A stretch of DNA of 64,000 nt, taken from positions 124,001-188,000 of the forward strand of contig JAJFFF010000052.1 of the NCBI GenBank assembly GCA_021776785.1, in the 5' to 3' direction. Under the pieces are notes generated by a model. That model worked only from the letters and a program-made list of their open reading frames with translations, searched no databases and was not told where the DNA came from. Source of the stretch: Planctomycetota bacterium. GTDB taxonomy: Bacteria > Planctomycetota > PLA2. This document shows positions 50,018 through 57,759 of this stretch, in pieces (positions within the stretch are counted from its first letter, which is position 1; the number at the start of each line of letters is the position of its first letter). Position numbers and translations under genes: made by a program.

Positions 50018-50320
50018 GTGAATCAGCACCTCGATACGGCGGTGTGTCTTCGGTGCCTCCGGCCCGTGGAGGGCACCAGGCACTACTGTGCCGAGTGCGG
50101 GGCCGCAACCGGCGCGCACACGCTGTACCTTCCGTTCGAAGGAGTGCCGGCCGAAGCCGATTTCTTGGCTCGATGGTGGAAGCGCTGCGGAGACAAAAAG
50201 CTCGGATGGGGCAAACGCGCCCTCCTGTTTTTGCCATTCGTTCTGTTTCCGGTCGTGCTGATCGTTTGGCTGCTCGCGTGGACGTGGAGTCGGCTAAGCG
50301 GCCAGAACGCGCCGACATGA
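50018..50320 (+). CDS. Small zinc-ribbon membrane protein
   Basis: A 100-residue protein with a zinc ribbon (CLRCLRP...CAECGA, two CxxC pairs at about 10-30) and one transmembrane helix (ALLFLPFVLFPVVLIVWLLAWTW, about 67-90). The domain order suggests a cytosolic zinc ribbon tethered to the membrane. The function is unknown. It starts with GTG right after the -10 box. About 258 bases without a recognisable gene follow. Confidence 0.65.
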   Translation: MNQHLDTAVCLRCLRPVEGTRHYCAECGAATGAHTLYLPFEGVPAEADFLARWWKRCGDKKLGWGKRALLFLPFVLFPVVLIVWLLAWTWSRLSGQNAPT

Positions 50321-50578
50321 TGCGCCCGTGCCCGTCAGCGTCCTCTACTACCGGACGCGGCAGCGCCCGCAACCCACCGCCGACATGAACGCGCTTAGAG
50401 TTGCGTGGCGTTCGTCGTTGTGGCGCGGCCATCGCACGCCTGAGTTGTCGCGCCCGCACACGGGGCGGAGTTGCGCTTAGAATCGGACTGCGTGGAGATG
50501 ATCGATGTGATTTCGACAGACTGCGTGCCGGCGCGGCAGCGCGTCCGATTGACGTAGTTCGGTTTTGAGTGAGATCAA

Positions 50579-51031
50579 GTGAAACAAGTGTCGGCCGAGC
50601 TCGGAGACGTTTTGGTTGCGGCGTATGAGAGTCCACTCGATGCTGAGCACCACCGTGGCGTGCTGATTCGGTACGGTATAGGCGCGACCGTCCACGAGGA
50701 AGGCATCTCGGCCTTTGATGATTCCGGGCTGTTCTCCGCTCGCCGATTTTGCATGCGAGTGCCGTCCGATGATGCAGCGCGGGCGACGACGATCCTGGAG
50801 GCAGAGCCGCGGATTTTGTGTGAGGAGCCGCAGGCACGTGTTGCGTTGCGCACGGCGTTCGTTGGGCTGGGGATTCCTCCGGTCCAGCTTTGTGCCTGGT
50901 TTCTGATCGGGCGACTCGCCCGGCGATGGCCGAAGCTTTCGCCCGACGATCGCAAGAGGACCGTGCAGGCGGCCGTGTTGAGTATGTCGCTACCGCTCAT
51001 CGTGCTCACCTGCGTGCTGTACTTTGGATGA
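50579..51031 (+). CDS. DUF2007-like protein with C-terminal membrane helix
   Basis: A 150-residue protein. The first 70 residues resemble the DUF2007/GlnB-like signal-transducing family (LVAAYESPLDAEHHRGVLIRYGIGATVHEEG, RFCMRVPSDDAARATTILEAEPR). A helix-rich link follows (GIPPVQLCAWFLIGRLARRW), and a C-terminal hydrophobic helix (AVLSMSLPLIVLTCVLYF). DUF2007 proteins are usually 70-120 residues long, so this one has an added membrane part. The GTG start is a guess from the family start. Confidence 0.6.
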   Translation: MKQVSAELGDVLVAAYESPLDAEHHRGVLIRYGIGATVHEEGISAFDDSGLFSARRFCMRVPSDDAARATTILEAEPRILCEEPQARVALRTAFVGLGIPPVQLCAWFLIGRLARRWPKLSPDDRKRTVQAAVLSMSLPLIVLTCVLYFG

Positions 51032-51127
51032 TTCGATTGCGTGCGTCTTTGTAGATACGGAGCCGACGCTCAGGCCGGATCAGCCGAAGCATCCGGCCAA
51101 GACGGGTACGGAAGGATTACATAAACG

Positions 51128-51592
51128 ATGGAATCGCTAGCTGGGGTTGTCTTCGTGGTCGCCTGGTGCGCGCTGGTCCGCCACTGGCTCCGGGATCCGA
51201 GCACGTGGCGCCGCGGAATGATTCTGTTGGCAGTTGGTCTCGGGTGTGTCGCGGCTTCATCCGCAACCATGGTCGCCACGACCGTGGTCTTGTCGATGGA
51301 GATTGGACCAGCGGTCGTTCTGGCTGGGCTTCTCTGCATGGCCGGCGTGGCACTTGGCGGGTGGTGGTTCATCCGGCGGGAGACGCGAGTGCCAGGGCTC
51401 ATCGTTCTGGGAGCGGTCTTCGCGGGGGCAGTTTGGATTTACATCGGCTCGATCCTCGACTCGGGCGCCGATGCGCCGGAGGAAGTGAGCGTCACCTTTG
51501 GGTCGGCACGGCTCCGAGAGATGGTTCGCGATCCAGCGCGAAAATGCGTCCGGGTTGAAGGAGAGCTGTTTGACTGCGAGGTCAGGACGTGA
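51128..51592 (+). CDS. Small integral membrane protein, unknown function
   Basis: A 154-residue protein with about four hydrophobic helices (LAGVVFVVAWCALVRHWL; MILLAVGLGCVAASSATMVATTVVL; GPAVVLAGLLCMAGVALGGWWFI; GLIVLGAVFAGAVWIYIGSIL), then a hydrophilic C-terminal tail with two cysteines. GGAAGGA about 11 bases before the ATG may be the ribosome binding site. It overlaps the next small gene by a GTGA junction. Confidence 0.6.
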   Translation: MESLAGVVFVVAWCALVRHWLRDPSTWRRGMILLAVGLGCVAASSATMVATTVVLSMEIGPAVVLAGLLCMAGVALGGWWFIRRETRVPGLIVLGAVFAGAVWIYIGSILDSGADAPEEVSVTFGSARLREMVRDPARKCVRVEGELFDCEVRT

Positions 51593-51840
51593 AGGTGGAG
51601 AAGCGCACGCGGAGCAAATCGTTCGCAAGCTCTAGAGTTGTTCGAGTGCTCGCGGTCGCATTCCTGGGCTTCGCGCTCGTGATTGCGGGGCTTGGATCGA
51701 TCATCGATATGCCTCTACAGGATGTGTTTGTGCGGATCGGCTCGGTCTGCGCTGACGCCACGGTGGCCGCCAAGCTCGATCGATCCGTTGTTGCGTCAGC
51801 ACGACTCGGCGCTGCTAAGCTGAGTCCATGGCGCGCGTGA
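51589..51840 (+). CDS. Small hypothetical membrane protein
   Basis: An 83-residue protein in a GTGA overlap with the previous gene. A basic N-terminus (KVEKRTRSKSFASSRVVR) precedes one helix (VLAVAFLGFALVIAGLGSII). The rest (PLQDVFVRIGSVCADATVAAKLDRSV) is unremarkable. The end overlaps the lapA start by 13 bases. The function is unknown. Confidence 0.5.
   Translation: MKVEKRTRSKSFASSRVVRVLAVAFLGFALVIAGLGSIIDMPLQDVFVRIGSVCADATVAAKLDRSVVASARLGAAKLSPWRA
51816..51821 (+). promoter_or_regulatory. -10 box of a leaderless promoter for lapA
   Basis: TAAGCT ends 6 bases before the ATG at 51828, inside the upstream reading frame. Confidence 0.4.
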
Positions 51841-52040
51841 AGAGCTTTCTTTCGATGGTCGTGATTGCGGTTGTGGTCATCATCGTCTTCCAAAACGTTC
51901 AGAGCGTGGAGACCACCGTGCTGTTTTGGACGGCTCGGATGCCGCGCGTTGTTTTGCTCCTGGCCGTGGGCGGCGTTGGGGCCCTCGTCGGCTACATCGC
52001 CGGCGTCCGCCGTGGAAAACGTCAAAAACCGGCGAAGTAA
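51828..52040 (+). CDS. LapA/DUF1049-domain small membrane protein
   Basis: A 70-residue protein typical of the lipopolysaccharide-assembly LapA domain. Helix 1 is SMVVIAVVVIIVFQNVQSVETTVLFW, where the FQN motif after helix 1 is a family hallmark. Helix 2 is LLLAVGGVGALVGYIAGVRRGKR, with the conserved GxxxG and terminal basic residues. It is probably an inner-membrane protein linked to envelope homeostasis. The rph gene follows with its own leaderless promoter. Confidence 0.8.
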   Translation: MARVKSFLSMVVIAVVVIIVFQNVQSVETTVLFWTARMPRVVLLLAVGGVGALVGYIAGVRRGKRQKPAK

Positions 52041-52073
52041 CCGCTGCTTTGTTCGGGCCGGCACAGACCGGCG

Positions 52074-52079
52074 TATACT
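52074..52079 (+). promoter_or_regulatory. -10 box of a leaderless promoter for rph
   Basis: TATACT ends 8 bases before the rph ATG at 52088, with no ribosome binding site. Confidence 0.5.
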
Positions 52080-52087
52080 GCCCGCCC

Positions 52088-52792
52088 ATGCGATTTGACG
52101 GCCGGGGCGACGATGAACTGCGCCCGATCCAGTTCGAGCGAAAGTTCAACGACTCTCCTGCGGGGTCTGTCCTTGTCTCCTACGGGCGGACGCGCATTTT
52201 GTGCACCGCGTGTGTGGAAGACGGCGTCCCGCACTGGCTCAACAATCAAGGCAAGGGTTGGGTCACTGCCGAATACGGGATGCTGCCGGGTTCGACCAAT
52301 TCGCGCAAGCCGCGCGCGGATCGCACGGGCAAAACGGATTCGCGCGCACTTGAAATCTCGCGCTTGATCGGGCGCGCGATGCGCGCCATCGTCGATCTCA
52401 AAAAGATCCGCGAGAAAACGATCTGGCTCGACTGCGACGTCTTGCAAGCCGACGGCGGCACGCGCACCGCGGCCATCTCCGGCGCGTACGTCGCGTTGTG
52501 CGACGCGCTCCACTCCACCAAGCTCAAAGCGTGGCCGCTCACCACCAGCATCGCGGCCGTGTCGGTCGGCATGCTCGAAGGACGCGCGCTGCTCGACCTC
52601 GACTATCGCGAAGACTCGCGCGCCGACGTCGATCTCAACGTCGTCATGACCGGCGAAAACAAGTTCATCGAGCTCCAAGGCACCGCCGAGTCCGATCCGT
52701 TTGACGACGCGGCACTAGAAGACATGCTGCGCCTCGCGCGCTTGGGCATCGCGTCCATCACGATGAAGCAGCAGATGGCTCTCGAAGCGTGA
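52088..52792 (+). CDS. rph: Ribonuclease PH
   Basis: A phosphorolytic 3'-exoribonuclease that trims tRNA 3' ends. The 234-residue protein has the expected landmarks RPIQFERKFNDSPAGSVLVSYGRTRILCTACVE, GWVTAEYGMLPGST, SRALEISRLIGRAMRAIVDL, TIWLDCDVLQADGGTRTAAISGAYVAL, and the phosphate-binding GRALLDLDYREDSRADVDLNVVM. The length is normal. It overlaps rdgB by GTGA. The rph-rdgB pair is common in bacteria. Confidence 0.96.
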   Translation: MRFDGRGDDELRPIQFERKFNDSPAGSVLVSYGRTRILCTACVEDGVPHWLNNQGKGWVTAEYGMLPGSTNSRKPRADRTGKTDSRALEISRLIGRAMRAIVDLKKIREKTIWLDCDVLQADGGTRTAAISGAYVALCDALHSTKLKAWPLTTSIAAVSVGMLEGRALLDLDYREDSRADVDLNVVMTGENKFIELQGTAESDPFDDAALEDMLRLARLGIASITMKQQMALEA

Positions 52793-53415
52793 TCCTGGTC
52801 GGCTCAAAAAACTCGCACAAGCTCTTGGAGGTGCGGGAAATTTTGGACCCGCTCGGCATCCGGGCTGTGATCGCGGTCAACTTGCCCGATGTCGAGGAGG
52901 ACGGCGACACGTTCGCGGCCAACGCCGCCAAAAAAGCCAAGATCTTCGCGTCGTTTTTGCGTGCGCCGTGTCTTGCGGACGATTCGGGCCTCGTTGTGCC
53001 CGCGCTTGGCGGCGAGCCCGGCATCTATTCCGCGCGTTACGCCGGCGAGCCCGGCGACGACCGAGAAATCACGGACCAAAAAAACCTCGAGAAGGTGTTG
53101 GCGCGAATCCAGGAAGAGGGGCTGCACGAGCCCGAAGCGTATTTCCAGTGCAGCTTAGCCATCGCGATTCCCGGGGCCACCGAGAGAGTCGTCGTCGCGA
53201 CCGAAGGACGTGTCCACGGCCGCATCGTGGCGACGCCGCGCGGTGAGAACGGATTCGGGTACGACCCGATCTTTTTCCATCCCGAGAGCGGATGCACGCT
53301 TGCCGAACTGTCCGCCGATCAAAAGAACGCGCTCTCGCATCGCGGCGTCGCTTTGCGCGCGCTGGCCGAGCAATTGGCGGATCCGGCCATCCGAACTCAG
53401 ATCGAACCGGAATAG
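52789..53415 (+). CDS. rdgB: XTP/dITP diphosphatase (RdgB/HAM1 family)
   Basis: Hydrolyses non-canonical purine nucleoside triphosphates to prevent their incorporation. The 208-residue protein has VGSKNSHKLLEVREIL at the start (SxNxxK), DGDTFAANAAKKA, the catalytic LADDSGLVV, GIYSARYAGEPGDD, and GENGFGYDPIFF, then SHRGVALRAL. All family motifs are complete. GTG start, coupled to rph. lepA follows after 63 bases. Confidence 0.95.
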   Translation: MILVGSKNSHKLLEVREILDPLGIRAVIAVNLPDVEEDGDTFAANAAKKAKIFASFLRAPCLADDSGLVVPALGGEPGIYSARYAGEPGDDREITDQKNLEKVLARIQEEGLHEPEAYFQCSLAIAIPGATERVVVATEGRVHGRIVATPRGENGFGYDPIFFHPESGCTLAELSADQKNALSHRGVALRALAEQLADPAIRTQIEPE

Positions 53416-53461
53416 AGCCGGAATAGCGGGGCCGAATAGGGGCGTCATCTGGGGTCGCCTC

Positions 53462-53467
53462 TATAAT
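53462..53467 (+). promoter_or_regulatory. -10 box for lepA (short or absent leader)
   Basis: TATAAT ends 11 bases before the lepA ATG, giving a leader of only a few bases. No Shine-Dalgarno sequence is visible in the remaining stretch. Confidence 0.45.
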
Positions 53468-53478
53468 CCGCGCACTCC

Positions 53479-55278
53479 ATGCGTCTGAGTCATCTACGGA
53501 ATTTCTGCATCATCGCGCACGTGGACCATGGCAAGTCCACGCTCGCCGATCGGCTCCTCCTCGCCACCGGTGTTGTGACGGAGCGCGATTTCCGCAACCA
53601 GGTGCTCGACACCATGGACTTAGAGCGCGAGCGCGGGATCACGATTAAGGCCAGCGCTGTGCAGATGCCGGTCCAAGATCTGACGGTCAACCTGATCGAT
53701 ACGCCGGGCCACGTCGACTTCAACTACGAGGTTTCACGTGCGCTCCACGCGTGCGAGGGGGCCTTGCTGCTGGTGGATTGCGCGCAGGGCGTGCAGGCCC
53801 AAACCGTGGCGAACGCGTACCTGGCCGTCGAGGCCAACCTCGAGATCATCCCCGTCCTGAACAAGATCGACCTGCCGGGCGCGCGCCCCGACGTCGTGGC
53901 GGAAGAGCTCGCCGCGGTCTTGGGCATCGACCCGGTCGGCATGCTGACCGTTTCGGCAAAAACCGGCGAAGGCGTCAGCGAGATCCTCCAAGCGATCGTC
54001 GATCAGGTTCCGCCGCCCGAGGGCGATCCCGAAGCTCCGGTGCGCGCGCTGATCTACGACGCGACCTATGACGATTACCGCGGCGTGATCGTGTACGTGC
54101 GCGTGCTCGACGGCGAGCTCAAGCGCGGGATGAAGATTAAGTTCTTGTCCAGCGGCCGCGAGTACGACGTCAACGAAGTCGGCGCGTTCAAGCCGCTGAT
54201 GCAGAAAGCAGACCGCATCGAGGCGGGGAGTGTGGGCTACGTCGTCGCCGCCCTCAAGACGTTGGATCACGTGAAGATCGGCGACACGATCGCGCCGGCC
54301 AAAAACGAAACGGTCGAGATGATCCCCGGTTTTGAGGATCCGAAGCCGCTTGTTTTTTGCGGCATCTATCCGAGTTCGTCCCAAGACTTCGACGAACTGC
54401 GCAAATCAATCGAGAAGCTGCAGCTCAACGACGCGTCGTTTACGTTTCACCCCGAGTCGAGCGAAGCGCTCGGGTTCGGATTCCGCTGCGGGTTTCTGGG
54501 GCTGCTCCACATGGAGGTCATCCAGGAGCGGTTGGAGCGCGAAGCGGGCGTCGAGATCATTCAGACCGCGCCGAACGTGACGTACGAGGTCAAAAAGACC
54601 AACGGCGACATCATCATGGTGGAGCGCCCCGCCGAACTGCCGGACCCGGCGCACATCGACGAATTGCGCGAACCGACGGTGCGCGCGTCGATGATTACGC
54701 CGCCCGAATCGATCGGTCCGCTGATGACGCTCGTGAACGACCGCCGTGGCTCGTTTGTGCGGCAGGAGTACCTGAGCCAGACGCGCACGATTTTGGTGTG
54801 CGACATTCCGCTCGCCGAAATGGTGTTCGATTTCTACGACCTCGTGAAGTCCGCGACGCGCGGGTACGGCACGATGGATTACGAGCTCACCGGGTTTGTC
54901 AAAGCCGACCTGGTCAAGTTGCGCTTGCTCGTCGGTGGCACCGAGGTCGATGCGCTCAGCGTCATTTGCCACCGGTCGATCGCCCAGCGGCGCGGACGCG
55001 AGATCATCCGCGCCCTCCAGAAGACGATTCCGCGTCAGATGTTTGAGATCGCGCTCCAGACTGCGATCGGCGGCAAGATCATCGCCCGCGAATCGATTCG
55101 AGCGCTTCGCAAAAACGTTACGGCCAAGTGCTACGGCGGCGACGTAACTAGAAAGAGAAAGCTGCTCGAGAAACAAAAGGCCGGTAAGAAACGCATGCGG
55201 CAGGTCGGCAACGTGTCGATCCCGCAGGAAGCGTTTTTGTCCGTCCTCGGTCGCGGCGAGGAGAAAAAGAAGAAGTGA
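53479..55278 (+). CDS. lepA: Elongation factor 4 (LepA)
   Basis: A 599-residue ribosomal translocase-like GTPase. The G1 motif is HVDHGKSTLADRLL, DTPGHVDFNYEV is G3, and NKIDLPGA is G4. Domains II and III and the LepA-specific C-terminal domain follow (GFRCGFLGLLHMEVIQERLERE, SVICHRSIAQRRGREI, AIGGKIIARESIRALRKNVTAKCYGGDVTRKRKLLEKQKAGKKRMRQ). The end carries a lysine run. It overlaps lepB by GTGA, so the two are translationally coupled, as in many bacteria where lepA precedes lepB. Confidence 0.97.
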   Translation: MRLSHLRNFCIIAHVDHGKSTLADRLLLATGVVTERDFRNQVLDTMDLERERGITIKASAVQMPVQDLTVNLIDTPGHVDFNYEVSRALHACEGALLLVDCAQGVQAQTVANAYLAVEANLEIIPVLNKIDLPGARPDVVAEELAAVLGIDPVGMLTVSAKTGEGVSEILQAIVDQVPPPEGDPEAPVRALIYDATYDDYRGVIVYVRVLDGELKRGMKIKFLSSGREYDVNEVGAFKPLMQKADRIEAGSVGYVVAALKTLDHVKIGDTIAPAKNETVEMIPGFEDPKPLVFCGIYPSSSQDFDELRKSIEKLQLNDASFTFHPESSEALGFGFRCGFLGLLHMEVIQERLEREAGVEIIQTAPNVTYEVKKTNGDIIMVERPAELPDPAHIDELREPTVRASMITPPESIGPLMTLVNDRRGSFVRQEYLSQTRTILVCDIPLAEMVFDFYDLVKSATRGYGTMDYELTGFVKADLVKLRLLVGGTEVDALSVICHRSIAQRRGREIIRALQKTIPRQMFEIALQTAIGGKIIARESIRALRKNVTAKCYGGDVTRKRKLLEKQKAGKKRMRQVGNVSIPQEAFLSVLGRGEEKKKK

Positions 55279-56690
55279 GTGCCAAAGCCGGAACGTCCTC
55301 GAGTTTTTTTAGAGACAACATCGAGGCGTTCGCCGTCGCGATTGCGATGGCGTTGGTCATTCGCCACTTCTGTCTCGAAGCGTTTCGCATCCCGACCGGT
55401 TCGATGCGGCCGACCTTGCTCGGCGACGAGCGTCTCGCCGGGCTCCACGGCGACCGCATCTTGGTCGATAAGTTCGTCTACATGCGCCGCGACCCGCGTC
55501 GTTTCGAAGTCGTTGTGTTTCGCTATCCGCTCAACGCGACCAAAAACTTCATCAAACGCATGATCGGGCTTCCGGGCGAGTGGCTGCGCATTGCGGGCGG
55601 CGACATCTGGACGAGCCGCGACGAAGGCAAGACGTGGAAGATCGCGCGCAAACCGGCGGGCGCGCGCGAACAACTGCTGATCCCGTACTACCCGCGCCCA
55701 GCCCATCAACCCGATTCGTTTCAGGGCTTAGAAAACTGGGAGTCCGGCGCGGGTTGGACCGTCCGCGAAAAAGAAGCGACGTTTCGCGTGGACGCGAGCG
55801 ACGCCGCCACCGAGCTCAAGTTCAAGCGGCAGATCCTGAGCTACGAAAAGGTCGACACCGGCGGCCACTCCAACCTTTCGTCCGGCGCCGTGGGTGACGT
55901 GTCCGTGGCGTTCGACATCGATGTTGAGCGCGCGGGGGAGTTGGTCGTGGCGATCACCGAGAACGGCGTGACTCACGAGTTGCGGCTCGGCGCGGACAAG
56001 AGCGTGGCGATCGTCGGCGGCGAGAAGCCGCACACCGTGGATCTCGATTTCAAGTTGGTCGCGGGCGAGTCCGTTTCGGTCATGTTTGCCAACGTCGACG
56101 ATGAACTTGTCGTTGAACTCGACGGCGATACGCGCACGATTGAGTTTCCGCACTCACCGATCGAACCGCCGTCCGACATCGAGTGGTCCGATGCGGCCGG
56201 TAGCGCGAATGGCATCAAGCTCGTCGCGCGCGGCGTCAAAGCAACCATCGAAGACATAAAAATCGCGCGCGATGTTTCGTATGACTCGCGCGGGCGTCGC
56301 GGGCATTGGGCTATTCCTGAGGGCCACTTTTTTGTGCTCGGCGACAACACGGGATCCAGCAAAGACAGCCGCGAGTGGTACATCGCCAGCGCCAAGCTCA
56401 AGGACGGAACGATGATCCGATGGGAGGCGGGGCGCGACGCGAGTGAGCCCAACGTTCCGCCGAATCCGATCGCGATTCCGTACGACGACGAGGAGCTCGT
56501 GACCGTGTTTCGCGACGTGAACGGCGTCACGCGTCGGTTCAAGGCCGGCGAGGTCGAAGACGACGATTCCGGCGTCGAGTACCCGTTTGTGCCGCGGAGC
56601 CATCTGATCGGACGAGCGTTCGCCGTTTTTTGGCCGATCTATGTCCCGCCGGCGTACACCGGGCCGACCCGGGTCAAGCTCATCCGCTGA
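55275..56690 (+). CDS. lepB: Signal peptidase I with a large central insertion
   Basis: A 471-residue leader peptidase, about twice the usual minimal length. The N-terminal transmembrane helix is AFAVAIAMALVIRHFCLEAF. The catalytic Ser is S43 in RIPTGSMRPTL, the general-base Lys is K94 in NFIKRMIGLPGE, and box E is VLGDNTGSSKDSREW near 350. Between box D and box E lies an insert at about 110-345 (beta-rich, VSVAFDIDVERAGELVVAITENG, VSVMFANVDDELVVELDG). The protein ends with a short helix (HLIGRAFAVFWPIY). It is coupled to lepA by GTGA. Confidence 0.93.
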   Translation: MSAKAGTSSSFFRDNIEAFAVAIAMALVIRHFCLEAFRIPTGSMRPTLLGDERLAGLHGDRILVDKFVYMRRDPRRFEVVVFRYPLNATKNFIKRMIGLPGEWLRIAGGDIWTSRDEGKTWKIARKPAGAREQLLIPYYPRPAHQPDSFQGLENWESGAGWTVREKEATFRVDASDAATELKFKRQILSYEKVDTGGHSNLSSGAVGDVSVAFDIDVERAGELVVAITENGVTHELRLGADKSVAIVGGEKPHTVDLDFKLVAGESVSVMFANVDDELVVELDGDTRTIEFPHSPIEPPSDIEWSDAAGSANGIKLVARGVKATIEDIKIARDVSYDSRGRRGHWAIPEGHFFVLGDNTGSSKDSREWYIASAKLKDGTMIRWEAGRDASEPNVPPNPIAIPYDDEELVTVFRDVNGVTRRFKAGEVEDDDSGVEYPFVPRSHLIGRAFAVFWPIYVPPAYTGPTRVKLIR

Positions 56691-56895
56691 CTTATGCACA
56701 CCGGCGAGTCGTCGCCGCCCCCGAATCTGCGCGACCGCTCGCGTCTTGAGCGCGTGAATTCGCACGGCCGAACGGACCCCGCCTCCGGCTAACGCTTTTT
56801 GCACGAGTGGATTAGGGCGACGTGCGCTCACGCTCGACGCTTGGCCGCCGCCGGTGTGTGGCTCGCTTTACACGTCGTAAACCGAGGCTGCTCGG

Positions 56896-56915
56896 TTTTC
56901 CACGAGTTATCCACA
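56896..56915 (+). promoter_or_regulatory. Tandem DnaA-box-like sites upstream of lptB
   Basis: TTTTCCACG at 56896-56904 and the consensus TTATCCACA at 56907-56915 are adjacent and in the same orientation, 27 bases before the lptB -10 box. They could be DnaA-responsive regulatory sites. Confidence 0.5.
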
Positions 56916-56941
56916 TGTGACGGTTTTGCCGCGACGCTGCG

Positions 56942-56947
56942 TAGAAT
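56942..56947 (+). promoter_or_regulatory. -10 box of a leaderless promoter for lptB
   Basis: TAGAAT ends 7 bases before the GTG at 56955. The ATG at 56946 overlaps the box itself, so it is a less likely start. Confidence 0.45.
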
Positions 56948-56954
56948 GCCGCGA

Positions 56955-57677
56955 GTGAGTTTGTTTCAAGCGCAAGAACTCGTGAAGGTCTATCGCCGTC
57001 GCCGGGCCGTGGATGGCGCGTCGTTTCGGGTGGAGCGGGGTGAGATCGTCGGGCTCTTGGGCCCCAACGGCGCCGGCAAAACCACGATCTTTAAGATGTC
57101 GATGGGGATGGTGCGGCCCGACGGCGGTTCGGTCCATTTGGACGACCGTGACATCACCAAGCTCCCGATGTTTCAGCGCGCGCGGGTCGGGATGGGCTAC
57201 CTCGCGCAGGAGCCGTCGATTTTTCGGCGCCTCAACGTCGAACAAAACCTAATCGCCGTCGCGGAGACCCTGCCGATCTCGCGGGCCGAGCGCAAACAGC
57301 GGATCGAAAGTGCGCTGTCCGGCCTCGAGCTGACGGACCTGCGCAAGCGGAGTGCACAAGTCCTATCCGGCGGCGAGCGGCGTCGGCTCGAGATTGCGCG
57401 TTCGCTCCTGACCGAGCCCCGTCTTCTGCTGCTCGACGAGCCGTTCGCCGGCGTCGACCCGATCGCGGTGGCCGATATCCAAGACATCGTGGCGGGGTTA
57501 AAGGATCGGGGTATCAGCGTGCTTTTGACCGACCACAACGTCCGCGAGACGCTCGCGATCACCGACCGCAGCTACATCATCGTCGAGGGGCGGATTTTGC
57601 GGGATGGCCCGTCCGCCGAACTGGTCGAGGACCCGATCGTGCGCAAGGTCTACTTGGGCGAACGTTTCCAGATGTAG
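56955..57677 (+). CDS. lptB: LPS-export ABC transporter ATPase LptB
   Basis: The cytoplasmic ATPase of the LptBFG complex that extracts lipopolysaccharide from the inner membrane. From GTG 56955 it is 240 residues long (VSLFQAQELVKVYRRRRAVDG). Walker A is LLGPNGAGKTTIF, the Q-loop region GMGYLAQEPSIFRRLNVEQN is characteristic of LptB, and the signature is LSGGERRRLEIARSLL. Walker B is LLLLDEPFAGVDP, and the switch histidine is in LTDHNVRETL. An in-frame ATG nine bases earlier is the alternative start. Its presence implies an outer membrane; lptF, lptG and lptA are not in the window. Confidence 0.93.
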   Translation: MSLFQAQELVKVYRRRRAVDGASFRVERGEIVGLLGPNGAGKTTIFKMSMGMVRPDGGSVHLDDRDITKLPMFQRARVGMGYLAQEPSIFRRLNVEQNLIAVAETLPISRAERKQRIESALSGLELTDLRKRSAQVLSGGERRRLEIARSLLTEPRLLLLDEPFAGVDPIAVADIQDIVAGLKDRGISVLLTDHNVRETLAITDRSYIIVEGRILRDGPSAELVEDPIVRKVYLGERFQM

Positions 57678-57759
57678 CGGCCCGGGCGGGCCGGGATGGG
57701 ACGTCGGTGCGTCCCGTTCAGAGGCTTGAGGCTTGCGCTGCGTGAGAGAATACGCAGCC

